Assembly (NCBI RefSeq): GCF_017569925.1
Contig: NZ_CP050854.1
Location: 4,216,001 to 4,280,000 of the forward strand
Direction of reading: 5' to 3'
From: Brenneria izadpanahii
Lineage (GTDB): Bacteria > Pseudomonadota > Gammaproteobacteria > Enterobacterales > Enterobacteriaceae
DNA length: 64,000 bases
The position numbers were made by a program, and so were the translations under genes. The notes under the pieces are model-generated. The model worked only from the letters and a program-made list of their open reading frames with translations, searched no databases and was not told the DNA's origin. This document shows positions 46,438 to 56,872 of the stretch, piece after piece; within the stretch, counting starts at the first letter, position 1; the number at the start of each line of letters is the position of its first letter.

Positions 46438-46656
46438 AAGCGGATTTACTATAGCGCCAATGCAGTAACAGGGCAATTGATTAACAACAAGAAATGTGAC
46501 GTTACTCCACGGAATAATCGCCAGGCGCATCAAGCCAGTATCAAGCGGAAACGTGGAAGATGGCGGGGATAAATGTGAGTTTTAGTTTATCCGGCAATCA
46601 ACTAGCATTACACTGAACGCTATGATCATCCGACATAGCATAATCAGGAAAGCGCC

Positions 46657-46944
46657 ATGATTGACACGAAGAAGATTGAACAGATCGCCCGTCAGGTGCA
46701 TGAGTCCATGCCGAAAGGTATCCGGGAGTTGGGCGACGACGTAGAGAAGAAAATTCGTCAGGTATTACAGGCGCAGTTTAGCCGGCTTGATTTAGTCAAT
46801 CGCGAAGAGTTTGACGTTCAGACCCAGGTGCTGCTGCGCACGCGTGAGAAAATCGCCCGGCTGGAGCAACGCCTGAGCGAGTTGGAAGCAAAGCTCTCCG
46901 CCGAAGAGAAACCGGCCGCCGCCGAGAAGCCAGACGGCGAATAA
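46657..46944 (+). CDS. ubiK: UbiK ubiquinone biosynthesis accessory factor
   Basis: A 95-residue protein formerly YqiC. It begins [19 protein letters not shown] and has a C-terminal coiled coil (about 45-80, [18 protein letters not shown]) and an Ala/Glu/Lys-rich tail. It helps the aerobic ubiquinone-making complex, probably at the membrane with UbiJ. Position beside ribB is as in E. coli. Confidence 0.93.
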   Translation: MIDTKKIEQIARQVHESMPKGIRELGDDVEKKIRQVLQAQFSRLDLVNREEFDVQTQVLLRTREKIARLEQRLSELEAKLSAEEKPAAAEKPDGE

Positions 46945-46990
46945 TCTCGTCGTCATTAACGCCTCCGCCCGCCTGGCCGGAGGCGTCGTC

Positions 46991-48250
46991 TTAATCGAGA
47001 GCGAGCTTCCTTTGTTTATGCGGCAGGAAAAACCAAAGTAACGCCAGCACGATAAGCGCATAAAGCGATTTCCAACCGATCATCAATAACAGCGCGCAGC
47101 AAAGCAGGCTGCCGATCATCGCCATAACTCTGGCCCGGCCTTTCAGTAATCGCCATCCCGACAGCATGCACAGCAGATAGATCAAAACAAAAATTCCATT
47201 CGCGTACACGATAAGCTGATCCAGCGGCAATTTCAGCCAGTAAATCAGTAAACAACTCATCACGCAGCACGATACCACAGCAGACAGCGCATTGGTTGGC
47301 GTCTGTCCGGCGGAGAGCCGAGCCAGCGCGCTGCCCGCCGGCGCCTGCGACCATACCAGACGGGCAAAACCCTGCGTATAGATATTCACACCGGCAAAAC
47401 AGGCCAGATAGCCGACAAGACAGGCAAGCCACATCCCCTGCTCGCCGAATAACTGTACGACGATACGCGGCAGCGACGAGGTCGCCACCCACGCTTCGCC
47501 ATAAGCATGGAAGTGCAACACGGCGACGGTGCATCCCCAGTAAACCGCGCCGGCCACCAACATGCCGATCAGCAATGCCCTGGGGAAATCGCGTTCCGGC
47601 ACGCGGAACTCCGTCGCCATATGGGCAAAAGCCTCCATGCCGACAAAACACCAGAACATCACTGCCAACGCATCAAAAGTATTCGGCCAGGAAAACTCAC
47701 TGGCCGCCGGCCAATGGATTTGGGCCGGCGTAATGCCCCCCTTCCACCAGATGGCTACCACCAATCCGACGACCAACAGCGCGATAATGACCTGAATATT
47801 GCCGCTCGATCTCGCACTACGCCTCCCCAGCAGCCATATCCCGCCAAGCGTCAGCAACTGCACCAGCAGCAATTCATTCGTGCTCCAGCCGAATACGGCC
47901 TGCCAAAAACCGGCGGCAATCTGTAACGCGGCCGGCAACCCAAGCGGAATAACCGACAGAAATAGCCAACCGCTGACCCGCGCCAGACGAGGTCCGAAAG
48001 CCATGGCGACAAAATGGGCGGTTCCTCCGGCATTGGGAAAGTGCTGCCCCAGCGCCGCGAACCCGATCGCAATCGGGAAAACGAAAAGGATCAACAACGG
48101 CCAAGCCCACAGACTATCCTGCTGGGCAATCTGCGCGATCAGCGCCGGCACCGCAAAAACGCCCGTCCCCAGCAGAGAAGTGGAAAGCAGTCCGACGCCT
48201 TGCATCATGCTCAGCTCCTGTTTTAATCCTTTTGTTTCACTCACGCTCAC
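46991..48250 (-). CDS. yjeH: YjeH-like methionine/branched-chain amino acid exporter
   Basis: Inner-membrane APC-superfamily transporter of 419 residues with about 12 helices. GLLSTSLLGTGVFAVPALIAQIA in helix 1 and MFWCFVGMEAFAHMATEFRVPERDFPRALLIGML in the middle match E. coli YjeH closely. It exports L-methionine and branched-chain amino acids in E. coli. In E. coli it lies elsewhere (near groE), so its place between ubiK and zipA is specific to this lineage. Confidence 0.9.
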   Translation of the reverse strand: MSVSETKGLKQELSMMQGVGLLSTSLLGTGVFAVPALIAQIAQQDSLWAWPLLILFVFPIAIGFAALGQHFPNAGGTAHFVAMAFGPRLARVSGWLFLSVIPLGLPAALQIAAGFWQAVFGWSTNELLLVQLLTLGGIWLLGRRSARSSGNIQVIIALLVVGLVVAIWWKGGITPAQIHWPAASEFSWPNTFDALAVMFWCFVGMEAFAHMATEFRVPERDFPRALLIGMLVAGAVYWGCTVAVLHFHAYGEAWVATSSLPRIVVQLFGEQGMWLACLVGYLACFAGVNIYTQGFARLVWSQAPAGSALARLSAGQTPTNALSAVVSCCVMSCLLIYWLKLPLDQLIVYANGIFVLIYLLCMLSGWRLLKGRARVMAMIGSLLCCALLLMIGWKSLYALIVLALLWFFLPHKQRKLALD

Positions 48251-48299
48251 TCACCTTATTTTTTCATTGTTTTTCCAGGCCACGCAGCATCAATCCATG

Positions 48300-48330
48300 C
48301 AAAAAAAAAAGCCCCCAAAACGGAGGCCTT
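48300..48330 (-). terminator. Terminator after zipA
   Basis: On the minus strand GCCTCC pairs with GGGGGC around GTTTT and runs into ten or more T residues. Confidence 0.85.
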
Positions 48331-48351
48331 GTCACGAATCATTATCCTGCG

Positions 48352-49305
48352 TCAGGTATTGGCTTTCAATACGTCCCGAATTCGCGCTTTATAAGATTCG
48401 ACTTTCTGCGGCGTCATCATCCGGCGTTCATCGTCAAGAACGACGCCGCCGACATCATCAGCGATACGCTGCGCCGACTGAAGCATCAGCTTAAAGTTCT
48501 GACTGGCATCGCCATAAGAAGGCACCATCATAAACATGGAGACGCCGGGAGTGGAAAACTCGGACATCTCATCCGGGTTAAATGAACCGGGTTTCACCAT
48601 ATTAGCCAGGCTGAACAACACCGGTCCGCCACCGGACGGGTTGACATGGCGATGGAAAATATTCATTTCCCCAAACTGGAATCCCGACTGCAACACGCTT
48701 TGCAGCAGCAGTTCGCCGCCGATAACGCCGCCCTGATGCGCGGCGACGTGCAGTACCAAAACAGCCTCTTTCGGTTGTTCATTCTGGACGGGTTCAGCGG
48801 AAGGCGACGCAGAGCGAGCCGCAGCGGACTCTTTTTCCTCTTGAACCTCTTGCTCATGGGGAGCATCGGCAAATACGGACGGTTCGCGCGAGGGCTTGTC
48901 CAGCTTAGGCTCGACGCTCTGGGCGGCGCGGCCATCGCTATGTATCTGAGAACGTGGGGAATCAACCGGCGCGGGTTCATCTAGCAGCGGATCGTATGAC
49001 GACTCCGGTTGAGCGGACGGTTTGTCAAATGATGATTTAGCTGCGGGCCGCGTTTCCTCATCCGCATGATAGCTCCCCAGCGGGGGCTCATTCTGCGAAC
49101 GTCCGCTCTTCACGCGAACTTCGCCGACGCCTTCATCAAGCTCTTCAAGCGGGGTTTCATCACGCTCTTTCTTCAAACGCTTAACCGGACGATCGCGAAA
49201 AAGGGACGAGCGCTCTTTACGGCTGGTCCACAAGCCGTGCAGCAACAGCGCTATTATCGCGATCGCGCCAACGACGATTAATATCAGACGCAAGTCCTGC
49301 ATCAT
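48352..49305 (-). CDS. zipA: ZipA cell division protein
   Basis: Inner-membrane protein of 317 residues that ties FtsZ to the membrane. It begins [20 protein letters not shown], the membrane anchor almost identical to E. coli ZipA, then a charged region with [10 protein letters not shown], a Pro/Glu/Ser-rich flexible linker (about 80-185), and the C-terminal FtsZ-binding domain with [40 protein letters not shown] and [19 protein letters not shown] start at 49305 as in E. coli. It is divergent from cysZ. Confidence 0.95.
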   Translation of the reverse strand: MMQDLRLILIVVGAIAIIALLLHGLWTSRKERSSLFRDRPVKRLKKERDETPLEELDEGVGEVRVKSGRSQNEPPLGSYHADEETRPAAKSSFDKPSAQPESSYDPLLDEPAPVDSPRSQIHSDGRAAQSVEPKLDKPSREPSVFADAPHEQEVQEEKESAAARSASPSAEPVQNEQPKEAVLVLHVAAHQGGVIGGELLLQSVLQSGFQFGEMNIFHRHVNPSGGGPVLFSLANMVKPGSFNPDEMSEFSTPGVSMFMMVPSYGDASQNFKLMLQSAQRIADDVGGVVLDDERRMMTPQKVESYKARIRDVLKANT

Positions 49306-49529
49306 TGCTATCCCAATTGTTCCAATACATTGCCACCGCGGCAAAGACTTATATACCACTAACTCTATTTGCCTGCGTACACAAGTGCAAGTCTGCACGG
49401 TACATTATGACAATAAAGATAGGTACAACGCATTTTTTTGCTGTTTTTTCATCCAAATGCAGACTGGTCAGTATAAAATCATCCCGATATGATGCAGCCA
49501 TGCATAGACAACCAGAGAACAATGACCCC

Positions 49530-50300
49530 ATGCCTTATTTAAAACCGGTTGATAAACCACGCAGCGGCATCCACTATTTTCTTGAAGGATGGCGCCTGAT
49601 TTCGCTGCCCGGCATCCGCCGATTCGTCATTCTGCCTTTATTAGTGAATATTCTGCTGATGGGCGGCGCATTTTGGTGGCTCTTCACCCGCCTGGGCGAT
49701 TGGATCCCGCAGGTTATGAATCATATTCCTACGTGGCTCCAGTGGCTTAGCTATCTTATCTGGCCGATCGCCGTGCTATCCATTTTATTGGTGTTCGGCT
49801 ATCTGTTCAGCACCATCGCCAATTTCATCGCGGCGCCGTTCAATGGCCTGCTGGCCGAACAACTGGAAGCGCGCCTGACCGGCCAGGCGTTGCCTGACAG
49901 CGGCATTCTGGGGATTGCCAAAGATGTTCCCCGCATTATGAAGCGGGAAGTACAGAAGCTGGCTTATTACCTGCCGCGCGCCGTCTTTCTGCTTTTGCTC
50001 TATTTTATTCCCGGAGTCGGACAGACCGTCGCCCCCGTGCTCTGGTTCTTGTTCAGCGCCTGGATGCTGGCCATCCAGTATTGCGATTATCCTTTCGATA
50101 ACCATAAGGTCAGTTTTCCCATCATGCGTCAGGCGCTGCGCCGGCATAAAGTCACCAATATGCAGTTTGGCGCGCTGATCAGCCTGTTTACGCTGGTTCC
50201 CTTTTTAAATTTGGTCATTATGCCGGTGGCGGTTTGCGGCGCGACGGTCCTTTGGGCCGAATGCTACCGCGACCTTTCCGCCATACGTTCAAAACAGTAA
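49530..50300 (+). CDS. cysZ: CysZ sulphate transporter
   Basis: Inner-membrane sulphate uptake protein of 256 residues. Nearly the whole of its helical core matches E. coli CysZ, including [25 protein letters not shown] and [18 protein letters not shown] use the ATG at 49530, which leaves nine residues before PRSG, as in E. coli; another ATG at 49500 and longer frames lack similarity. It is divergent from zipA and 154 bases before cysK. Confidence 0.92.
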   Translation: MPYLKPVDKPRSGIHYFLEGWRLISLPGIRRFVILPLLVNILLMGGAFWWLFTRLGDWIPQVMNHIPTWLQWLSYLIWPIAVLSILLVFGYLFSTIANFIAAPFNGLLAEQLEARLTGQALPDSGILGIAKDVPRIMKREVQKLAYYLPRAVFLLLLYFIPGVGQTVAPVLWFLFSAWMLAIQYCDYPFDNHKVSFPIMRQALRRHKVTNMQFGALISLFTLVPFLNLVIMPVAVCGATVLWAECYRDLSAIRSKQ

Positions 50301-50454
50301 TGAGAGACGGCGCATATTGGCCGATGTTTCGTGTTGTAATGAAAACATATTTCCTAAGAACATAACGATATAGCAATTCTTTACTTCCCTGACGGGTGTG
50401 AACGAGTATTCTCTCTATGTTCGCAAAAATTTCATACAGTTATAAGGACGGGCT

Positions 50455-51423
50455 ATGAGCAAGATCTATGAAGACAATTCTTTTACAATCGGCCATACGC
50501 CGCTGGTTCGCCTGAACCGTATCGGCAACGGACGCATTCTGGCTAAGGTTGAGTCGCGCAATCCTAGCTTCAGCGTTAAATGCCGTATCGGTTCCAATTT
50601 GATCTGGGATGCGGAAAAACGCGGAGTGCTGAAAAAAGGCGTCGAACTGGTCGAACCCACCAGCGGCAATACTGGTATCGCATTAGCCTATGTTGCCGCC
50701 GCGCGCGGTTATAAGCTGACGCTGACCATGCCGGAAACCATGAGTATCGAACGCCGTAAACTGCTTAAGGCGCTGGGCGCGAAGCTGGTGCTTACCGAAG
50801 GCGCGAAAGGCATGAAAGGCGCCATCGCCAAAGCAGAAAAGATTGTCGCCAGCGATCCTGACCGTTTCTTACTGTTGCAGCAGTTCAGTAACCCGGCCAA
50901 CCCGGAAATTCATGAAAAAACCACCGGGCCGGAAATCTGGGAAGATACCGACGGCGCCGTTGACGTATTTATCGCCGGCGTAGGTACTGGCGGCACCCTG
51001 ACCGGGGTGAGCCGTTACATTAAAAATACCAAAGGCAAGGCAATCACCAGCGTGGCGGTGGAGCCGGCGGATTCTCCGGTTATCAGCCAGGCGCTGGCGG
51101 GCGAAGAGATAAAACCAGGCCCGCATAAGATTCAGGGGATTGGCGCCGGCTTCATCCCGGATAACCTCGATCTCAAACTGGTCGACCGGGTAGAAAAAAT
51201 CACCAACGAAGAAGCTATCAGCACCGCTCGCCGCTTAATGGAAGAAGAAGGCATTCTAGCGGGGATCTCTTCAGGCGCCGCGGTTGCCGCTGCGTTGAAC
51301 CTGCTCAAAGAAAAAGAATTTGAAGATAAGACCATCGTGGTTATTCTGCCGTCTTCCGGTGAACGCTACCTGAGCACCGCGCTCTTTGCAGACCTCTTTA
51401 CCGAACAAGAACTGCAGCAATAA
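50455..51423 (+). CDS. cysK: Cysteine synthase A
   Basis: O-acetylserine sulphhydrylase of 322 residues using pyridoxal phosphate. The PLP lysine is Lys42 in SFSVKCRIG, the substrate loop is [11 protein letters not shown], the phosphate cup [10 protein letters not shown] and the closing segment [11 protein letters not shown] ribosome site AAGGAC lies upstream. CysB-dependent control is expected from the family, but I did not identify the sites. Confidence 0.97.
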   Translation: MSKIYEDNSFTIGHTPLVRLNRIGNGRILAKVESRNPSFSVKCRIGSNLIWDAEKRGVLKKGVELVEPTSGNTGIALAYVAAARGYKLTLTMPETMSIERRKLLKALGAKLVLTEGAKGMKGAIAKAEKIVASDPDRFLLLQQFSNPANPEIHEKTTGPEIWEDTDGAVDVFIAGVGTGGTLTGVSRYIKNTKGKAITSVAVEPADSPVISQALAGEEIKPGPHKIQGIGAGFIPDNLDLKLVDRVEKITNEEAISTARRLMEEEGILAGISSGAAVAAALNLLKEKEFEDKTIVVILPSSGERYLSTALFADLFTEQELQQ

Positions 51424-51463
51424 ATTTACTGACGGTCTCGAGACGGCAAGTAAAGGCAATGTT

Positions 51464-51492
51464 AAAAAAGCACCTGCCCAGGTGCTTTTTTT
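51464..51492. terminator. Terminator after cysK
   Basis: AAAAAAGCACCT and AGGTGCTTTTTT form a 12-bp stem around GCCC, with an extra T run. Strong on the plus strand and possibly on both. Confidence 0.93.
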
Positions 51493-51865
51493 AATCCATT
51501 TTTGTGGTGCACTTCAAACTTTCCACCATATGTGGATTGCTTTTCTGGCTTAGGTCTAGTATTTAACCGAACAATTATTTCGATGCGTGAAATTAATAAC
51601 TGCCGGATAACCGCTATTCGCTGAATCGATTTAACTGATGCAAAGATGGTTGTATCATCGTTCTGATTGCCCGGTTCAAACAATGATTCAAGAATCAGGC
51701 GGTGTTTGGTGGTATTTTATTCAGGAAATACTTTACGTTTCCTTGCCGCATCCCGGCCTGCCCCTGTAACATAATCAGGTGCTAACCACACAGGCTAAAG
51801 TTTCGCGCATGCGCTAAACTTTAGCTCCACAACATCAATCTAATCCATAAGTTGGGGAAAACAGA
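51493..51865 (+). promoter_or_regulatory. ptsH leader with large palindrome
   Basis: No gene is present. The palindrome at 51794-51825 pairs GCTAAAGTTT with AAACTTTAGC around a self-complementary GCGCATGCGC core, with a single C/T mismatch on each side. The bases from its right arm to the ATG (ACTTTAG, CCACAAC, AAGTTGGGGAAA) closely resemble the E. coli ptsH leader. A strong GGGGA ribosome site precedes ptsH. Confidence 0.6.
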
Positions 51866-52123
51866 ATGTTCCAGCAAGAAGTGACTATTACCGCACCGAA
51901 TGGCCTGCACACGCGTCCTGCTGCTCAGTTTGTCAAAGAAGCCAAAGGCTTTACTTCAGAAATCACCGTAACATCCAACGGAAAAAGCGCCAGTGCCAAA
52001 AGCCTATTTAAGTTACAGACACTCGGCTTAACTCAGGGTACTGTAGTTACCATCGCTGCAGAGGGCGAAGACGAACAAAAAGCTGTGGAACATCTGGTTA
52101 AACTAATGGCTGAGCTTGAGTAA
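51866..52123 (+). CDS. ptsH: HPr phosphocarrier protein
   Basis: The 85-residue general phosphocarrier of the sugar phosphotransferase system. The active His15 lies in NGLHTRPA and the regulatory-type Ser46 in AKSLFKL. It passes phosphate from enzyme I to sugar-specific EIIA proteins. First gene of ptsH-ptsI-crr. Confidence 0.98.
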   Translation: MFQQEVTITAPNGLHTRPAAQFVKEAKGFTSEITVTSNGKSASAKSLFKLQTLGLTQGTVVTIAAEGEDEQKAVEHLVKLMAELE

Positions 52124-52181
52124 TAGACGAGCCTTACAGACAAGCTTTTTAGTGAACATCAGAATCGAGTAAGGTAGGGTT

Positions 52182-53909
52182 ATGATTTCAGGCATATTAG
52201 TATCACCGGGTATCGCTTTCGGTAAGGCGCTCTTACTGAAAGAAGATGAAATAGTCATCAACCGGAAAAAAATCTCTGCGGACCAAGTAGAGCAAGAAGT
52301 TGAACGTTTTCTGACTGGCAGGGCCAAGGCCGCTAAACAGCTGGAAGCCATCAAGATCAAAGCGGGCGAAACGCTGGGCGCAGAGAAGGAAGCCATCTTC
52401 GAAGGCCACATCATGTTGCTGGAAGATGAAGAGTTCGAGCAGGAAATCATAGCCCTGATTAAAGAAGAGCATGCTTCTGCCGACGCAGCCGCGTTTTCCG
52501 TGATTGAAAACCAGGCGAAAGCGCTCGAAGAACTGGACGATGAATATCTGAAAGAACGTGCGGCGGACATGCGTGACATCGGCAAACGTCTGCTGAAAAA
52601 CATTCTGGGCATGACGATTATCGATCTGGGCGATATCGAAGACGAAGTCATCCTGGTCGCTTCCGACCTGACGCCTTCTGAAACCGCGCAGCTTAATCTG
52701 AATAAAGTCCTGGGCTTCATCACCGACCTGGGCGGCCGTACGTCCCACACCTCCATCATGGCCCGCTCGCTGGAATTACCCGCGATTGTCGGCACCACCG
52801 ATGCGACCAAACAAGTTAAAAACGGCGACTTCCTGATCCTGGATGCGGTCAACAACAAAATCTATCAGAATCCGTCATCTGAAGTTATCGAAGAATTAAA
52901 AGCCGTTCAGCAACAATACAACACAGAAAAGCATGAACTCGCCAAACTGAAAGATCTGCCTGCCGTCACGCTGGACGGTCATCAGGTGGAAGTTTGCGCC
53001 AATATCGGCACCGTGCGCGATGTCGCCGGCGCTGAACGCAACGGCGCGGAAGGCGTAGGCTTGTATCGTACCGAATTCCTGTTTATGGATCGCGACGCCT
53101 TGCCGACCGAAGAAGAGCAGTTCCAGGCTTATAAAGCCGTCGCCGAAGCCGTCGGCGCTCAGGCCGTGATCGTCCGCACCATGGACATCGGCGGCGACAA
53201 AGATCTGCCGTATATGAACCTGCCGAAGGAAGAGAACCCATTCCTTGGCTGGCGCGCCATTCGTATCTGTCTGGACCGCAAAGAAATTCTGCATGCCCAG
53301 TTGCGCGCCATCCTGCGGGCTTCCGTATTCGGCAAGCTGCGCATCATGTTCCCGATGATCATCTCGGTTGAAGAAGTGCAAGCGCTTAAAGCGGAACTGG
53401 AGATGCTGAAAGGGCAGTTGCGGGAAGAAGGCAAAGCGTTCGACGAATCCATTGAAGTGGGCGTAATGGTTGAAACGCCGGCGGCGGCGACCATTGCCCA
53501 TCATTTAGCTAAGGAAGTTGACTTCTTTAGTATTGGGACAAACGACTTAACCCAGTATACTCTGGCAGTTGATCGGGGTAATGAGCTGATTTCCCATCTC
53601 TACAACCCGATGTCTCCAGCAGTATTGACCCTGATTAAGCAGGTGATTGACGCATCCCATGCCGAAGGTAAGTGGACAGGAATGTGTGGTGAGCTCGCTG
53701 GTGACGAACGTGCTACACTACTGTTATTGGGAATGGGTCTGGACGAATTCAGCATGAGTGCAATCTCTATCCCACGCATCAAGAAAATTATCCGTAATGC
53801 GAATTACGAAGATGCGAAGGCGCTGGCGGAGCAGGCATTGTCCCAACCGACTGCGCAAGAGTTGAGCAACTTAGTGAGCCGTTTCATTAAAGAAAAAACG
53901 CTCTGCTGA
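52182..53909 (+). CDS. ptsI: PTS enzyme I
   Basis: Phosphoenolpyruvate-protein phosphotransferase of 575 residues. The phospho-acceptor is His189 in [13 protein letters not shown]; the PEP-binding C-terminal domain shows [12 protein letters not shown] and [19 protein letters not shown]. It starts the phosphate relay PEP to HPr. It lies 58 bases after ptsH. Confidence 0.98.
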   Translation: MISGILVSPGIAFGKALLLKEDEIVINRKKISADQVEQEVERFLTGRAKAAKQLEAIKIKAGETLGAEKEAIFEGHIMLLEDEEFEQEIIALIKEEHASADAAAFSVIENQAKALEELDDEYLKERAADMRDIGKRLLKNILGMTIIDLGDIEDEVILVASDLTPSETAQLNLNKVLGFITDLGGRTSHTSIMARSLELPAIVGTTDATKQVKNGDFLILDAVNNKIYQNPSSEVIEELKAVQQQYNTEKHELAKLKDLPAVTLDGHQVEVCANIGTVRDVAGAERNGAEGVGLYRTEFLFMDRDALPTEEEQFQAYKAVAEAVGAQAVIVRTMDIGGDKDLPYMNLPKEENPFLGWRAIRICLDRKEILHAQLRAILRASVFGKLRIMFPMIISVEEVQALKAELEMLKGQLREEGKAFDESIEVGVMVETPAAATIAHHLAKEVDFFSIGTNDLTQYTLAVDRGNELISHLYNPMSPAVLTLIKQVIDASHAEGKWTGMCGELAGDERATLLLLGMGLDEFSMSAISIPRIKKIIRNANYEDAKALAEQALSQPTAQELSNLVSRFIKEKTLC

Positions 53910-53957
53910 GTCCGCTATACTGGACGCTGACCCGATATTAACGCTTAGGAGAAGATC

Positions 53958-54467
53958 ATGGGTTTGTTCGATAAATTAAAATCTCTGGTTTCTGATGATA
54001 AGAAAGATACTGGAAGCATCGAAATCATTGCGCCGCTGTCTGGCGAGATCGTCAATATTGAAGATGTTCCTGACGTCGTATTTGCTGAGAAGATCGTGGG
54101 CGACGGTATCGCCATTAAGCCTGCGGGTAACAAAATCGTCGCTCCGGTAGACGGGACTATCGGCAAAATTTTTGAAACTAACCATGCTTTTTCTATCGAG
54201 TCTGATAGCGGTATTGAATTATTCGTTCACTTCGGTATCGATACCGTTGAACTGAAGGGCGAAGGTTTCAAACGTATTGCCGAAGAAGGTCAGCGCGTGA
54301 AGAAAGGCGATGTCATCATTGAGTTCGATCTGCCTTTGTTGGAAGAAAAAGCCAAATCGACTTTAACCCCGGTGGTTATCTCCAATATGGATGAAATCAA
54401 GGAATTGGTTAAACTGAGCGGCACCGTGGTTGTGGGTGAAACGCCGGTTATCCGTATTAAGAAATAA
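53958..54467 (+). CDS. crr: Glucose-specific EIIA component
   Basis: Cytoplasmic protein of 169 residues that carries phosphate on His91 ([12 protein letters not shown]), with His76 nearby (NHAFSI). Besides glucose transport it regulates adenylate cyclase and other permeases. The AGGAG ribosome site lies in the short gap after ptsI. A terminator follows. Confidence 0.98.
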   Translation: MGLFDKLKSLVSDDKKDTGSIEIIAPLSGEIVNIEDVPDVVFAEKIVGDGIAIKPAGNKIVAPVDGTIGKIFETNHAFSIESDSGIELFVHFGIDTVELKGEGFKRIAEEGQRVKKGDVIIEFDLPLLEEKAKSTLTPVVISNMDEIKELVKLSGTVVVGETPVIRIKK

Positions 54468-54480
54468 ATTGCATCGCCAT

Positions 54481-54500
54481 CGATGGCTTTAAAGCCATCG
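54481..54500. repeat. Perfect 20-base palindrome after crr
   Basis: CGATGGCTTT and AAAGCCATCG abut as a perfect palindrome directly after the crr stop and before its terminator. It could form a second hairpin that protects the transcript end. Confidence 0.6.
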
Positions 54501-54503
54501 TCT

Positions 54504-54532
54504 AAAACGGCACCATCAAGGTGCCGTTTTTT
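54504..54532 (+). terminator. Terminator after crr
   Basis: AAAACGGCAC (54504-54513) pairs with GTGCCGTTTT (54521-54530) around a 7-base loop and runs into T residues. Confidence 0.93.
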
Positions 54533-54563
54533 ATTTCTTTCTATATTAATTGCCCAGCGGATT

Positions 54564-55958
54564 TTAAGACGCGAACCGCAAACGAGGAATGCACAGGCAG
54601 ATAACCAGCCCGCCCTGCTCGCCGTTCTCGGCTTCGATGTGTCCGCCATGAGCCAGCACCACTTTACGGGCGATAGCCAACCCCAGCCCATATCCTTTGC
54701 CGGAAACCGGCGACTCGATACGAACAAAGGGATCAAAAATACTGGACAGCTTGCTTTTCTCCACGCCCGGCCCCTGATCGGCTACGCGTATCGTCCATTC
54801 ACGCTCGTCGCCTTTCAGCGAAACATAAACCTTCTGCGCCCGCGAAGAAAAACGCAGCGCATTGCGCACGATATTGTCGATCGCCCGGCGCATCAGCTCC
54901 GCATTCCCTTTAACCGTGTGATCCAGGCTTTCATCCGCCTCAAAGAGGATGTCGACGCCGGGAACCTGAGCCTCATAGCGCGCATCATTGACCACGGCTT
55001 TGACCAATCCCAGCAAATCAAAATACTCTTCGTCAATACCGGAGTTTTGGGTACGCGACAATGCCAGCAACTCGCCGATCATCTTGTCCATACGGGCGGC
55101 CTCACGCTCGATTCTCTGCAGCGAGTTTTCCGTATTTTCGGCATTCTGATGAACCAACCCTATCGCCAGCTGTAATCGCGCCAGAGGAGATCTCAGCTCG
55201 TGAGAAACGTCGTGCAGCAGTTGCTCTCGGGTGCTGACGAGTATATCCAGCCTTTCGACCATCGAATCAAAGTCACGAGCGACCTCGCTGATCTCGTCAT
55301 GCCGCTTACGCATCAGCGGCAGCAAACGCACGGTGAGATCGCCCTGGGCCACCCGTCCAAAGCCGGCGCGCATCTGATCGAGCGGCCGGGCCAGGTTCCA
55401 CGCCAATAGCCAACTGAAAAGCAGCCCGCAAAAACCGCCGATCAAGAACAAGGGGGTGGGTATGTTGAGAATTTCCCGCGGCCGGGTACGAGGACGAAAC
55501 TCGTCACGTAGCTGATTGGTATCGAAGCGAACCTGATACCACTCGCCTTGCGGCCCCTGCACCTGCCTTACCGCATTGGCCAAGGCAAACGCGTCAAATT
55601 CGGAATTGGGCCTGAGCGAACGCCCGAGTCCCGGCGCCGGCTGAGCGTCCTGCGCCGATCCGCTCCCGATTTCCTGCGCGGATAGCGGTTGCGATGATGC
55701 GGTTACCGCGATATAACCCCGCTCCTTTTCCGGCCATTGAGCCGCCACGGCATTCCACTCGGCCTGTCCCCCGTGCCGCAACGCGGCCAACGCGATGTTT
55801 GACTGCATGTCGACGATACGCGTAACCGCCGTCTCCTCCATTGATCTATGCGGTTCGCCATACAAAGAGAACGCCAGCCATAACAGCTGCGAGATGATGA
55901 TAAACGTCAGCCAGAATCCCAGTAATATTTTCCAAAAAAGCCGTCCGCGTATCATCAT
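54564..55958 (-). CDS. CpxA-like sensor histidine kinase
   Basis: Membrane sensor of 464 residues. Helix 1 spans about 9-32, a periplasmic sensing region of about 130 residues follows, and helix 2 spans about 168-187. After a HAMP linker the H-box is LLHDVSHELRSPLARL with His253, and the ATPase domain has RRAIDNIVRNALRFS (N box), VADQGPGVEKSKL (G1) and GKGYGLGLAIARKVV (G2). The start overlaps the response regulator stop by one base (TAATG). It is a paralogue of CpxA, not CpxA itself, as judged by its low similarity and place. The signal is unknown. Confidence 0.85.
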   Translation of the reverse strand: MMIRGRLFWKILLGFWLTFIIISQLLWLAFSLYGEPHRSMEETAVTRIVDMQSNIALAALRHGGQAEWNAVAAQWPEKERGYIAVTASSQPLSAQEIGSGSAQDAQPAPGLGRSLRPNSEFDAFALANAVRQVQGPQGEWYQVRFDTNQLRDEFRPRTRPREILNIPTPLFLIGGFCGLLFSWLLAWNLARPLDQMRAGFGRVAQGDLTVRLLPLMRKRHDEISEVARDFDSMVERLDILVSTREQLLHDVSHELRSPLARLQLAIGLVHQNAENTENSLQRIEREAARMDKMIGELLALSRTQNSGIDEEYFDLLGLVKAVVNDARYEAQVPGVDILFEADESLDHTVKGNAELMRRAIDNIVRNALRFSSRAQKVYVSLKGDEREWTIRVADQGPGVEKSKLSSIFDPFVRIESPVSGKGYGLGLAIARKVVLAHGGHIEAENGEQGGLVICLCIPRLRFAS

Positions 55959-56638
55959 TAACGAATCCGGTATCCCACGCTGCGCACGGTTTCAATGGTC
56001 ATCGTATTGCCATCCAGCGCGCCGAGTTTCTGGCGGATATTGCTGATGTGCACATCGACGCTGCGATCGTAGGCCTCACGCCGCCGTCCCAGGCACTTTT
56101 CCGACAGTTCATCTTTTGAGACCACCCGTTCAGGAGCCCGCAACAGCAACTCCAGTAAATTAAACTCGGAGGCGGTAAGATCAAAAGCCTGTCCCCGCCA
56201 TTCGCTGCTGCGCGTCGCCGGATTAAGCACCAGATCGCCATATGAGGCTACGCTATCATCCTGTTTCTTACTGGGCTGATCGTCATAGCGCCGCAGAACC
56301 GCCCTAAGCCGCGCAACCAGTTCACGCGGATAACAAGGCTTCGGCATGTAGTCATCGGCGCCCATTTCCAGCCCGATAACGCGATCGATATTGTCGCCTT
56401 TCGCCGTCAGCATAATCACCGGCAACTGTTGGTTCTTTCTTATCTGGCGCAACACATCGATACCGCTCATATCGGGTAGCATGATATCCAGAATAATGGC
56501 GGTGTATTCTCCCGACATCGCCCCCTCAATCCCTTCTTTGCCGGTCAATACCCTTGATGTAGCAAATCCCTCGGCATTCAGGTATTCGCAAAGCATATTC
56601 CCCAATTCTACGTCATCATCGACCAGTAAAATTTTCAT
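55958..56638 (-). CDS. CpxR/OmpR-family response regulator
   Basis: Regulator of 226 residues. The receiver domain has VDDDVELG, phospho-acceptor Asp51 in IILDIMLPD, and KPCYPRELVAR at the conserved Lys, where most relatives have KPF. The C-terminal winged helix has LTASEFNLLELLL and RSVDVHISNIRQKLG. I start at 56638 (MKILLVDDD), with AGGAT just upstream; the open frame runs 29 codons further. It forms an operon with the sensor gene that follows. Confidence 0.88.
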   Translation of the reverse strand: MKILLVDDDVELGNMLCEYLNAEGFATSRVLTGKEGIEGAMSGEYTAIILDIMLPDMSGIDVLRQIRKNQQLPVIMLTAKGDNIDRVIGLEMGADDYMPKPCYPRELVARLRAVLRRYDDQPSKKQDDSVASYGDLVLNPATRSSEWRGQAFDLTASEFNLLELLLRAPERVVSKDELSEKCLGRRREAYDRSVDVHISNIRQKLGALDGNTMTIETVRSVGYRIR

Positions 56639-56872
56639 ATCCTGTCCCCATTCGCGGATGTATCGTGCATTCTCAGGCCTGGCATAAATCTTAGCAGCCA
56701 GATTTACAGAATTCTTACCCTTCATTAACTAAAGATTACCGGTGCTTTTCCACACAACGCGTAAATTAACGCTTTTAATCCCGTCCCTGTATATGAAAAT
56801 CCCCTCAATGGTAATAAGCATAACGGCGACCAGGTAATAAAAGAGCAGCCGTCCCCCGCCTGAAGCGGCCAT

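Noticed and set aside
46153..46533. 126-codon minus-strand frame
   Set aside because: It lies across the FMN riboswitch, so the open frame is explained by the RNA element.
47296..48585. Several plus-strand frames across yjeH and zipA
   Set aside because: Antisense shadows of two well-conserved genes; Arg/Pro-rich and without ribosome sites.
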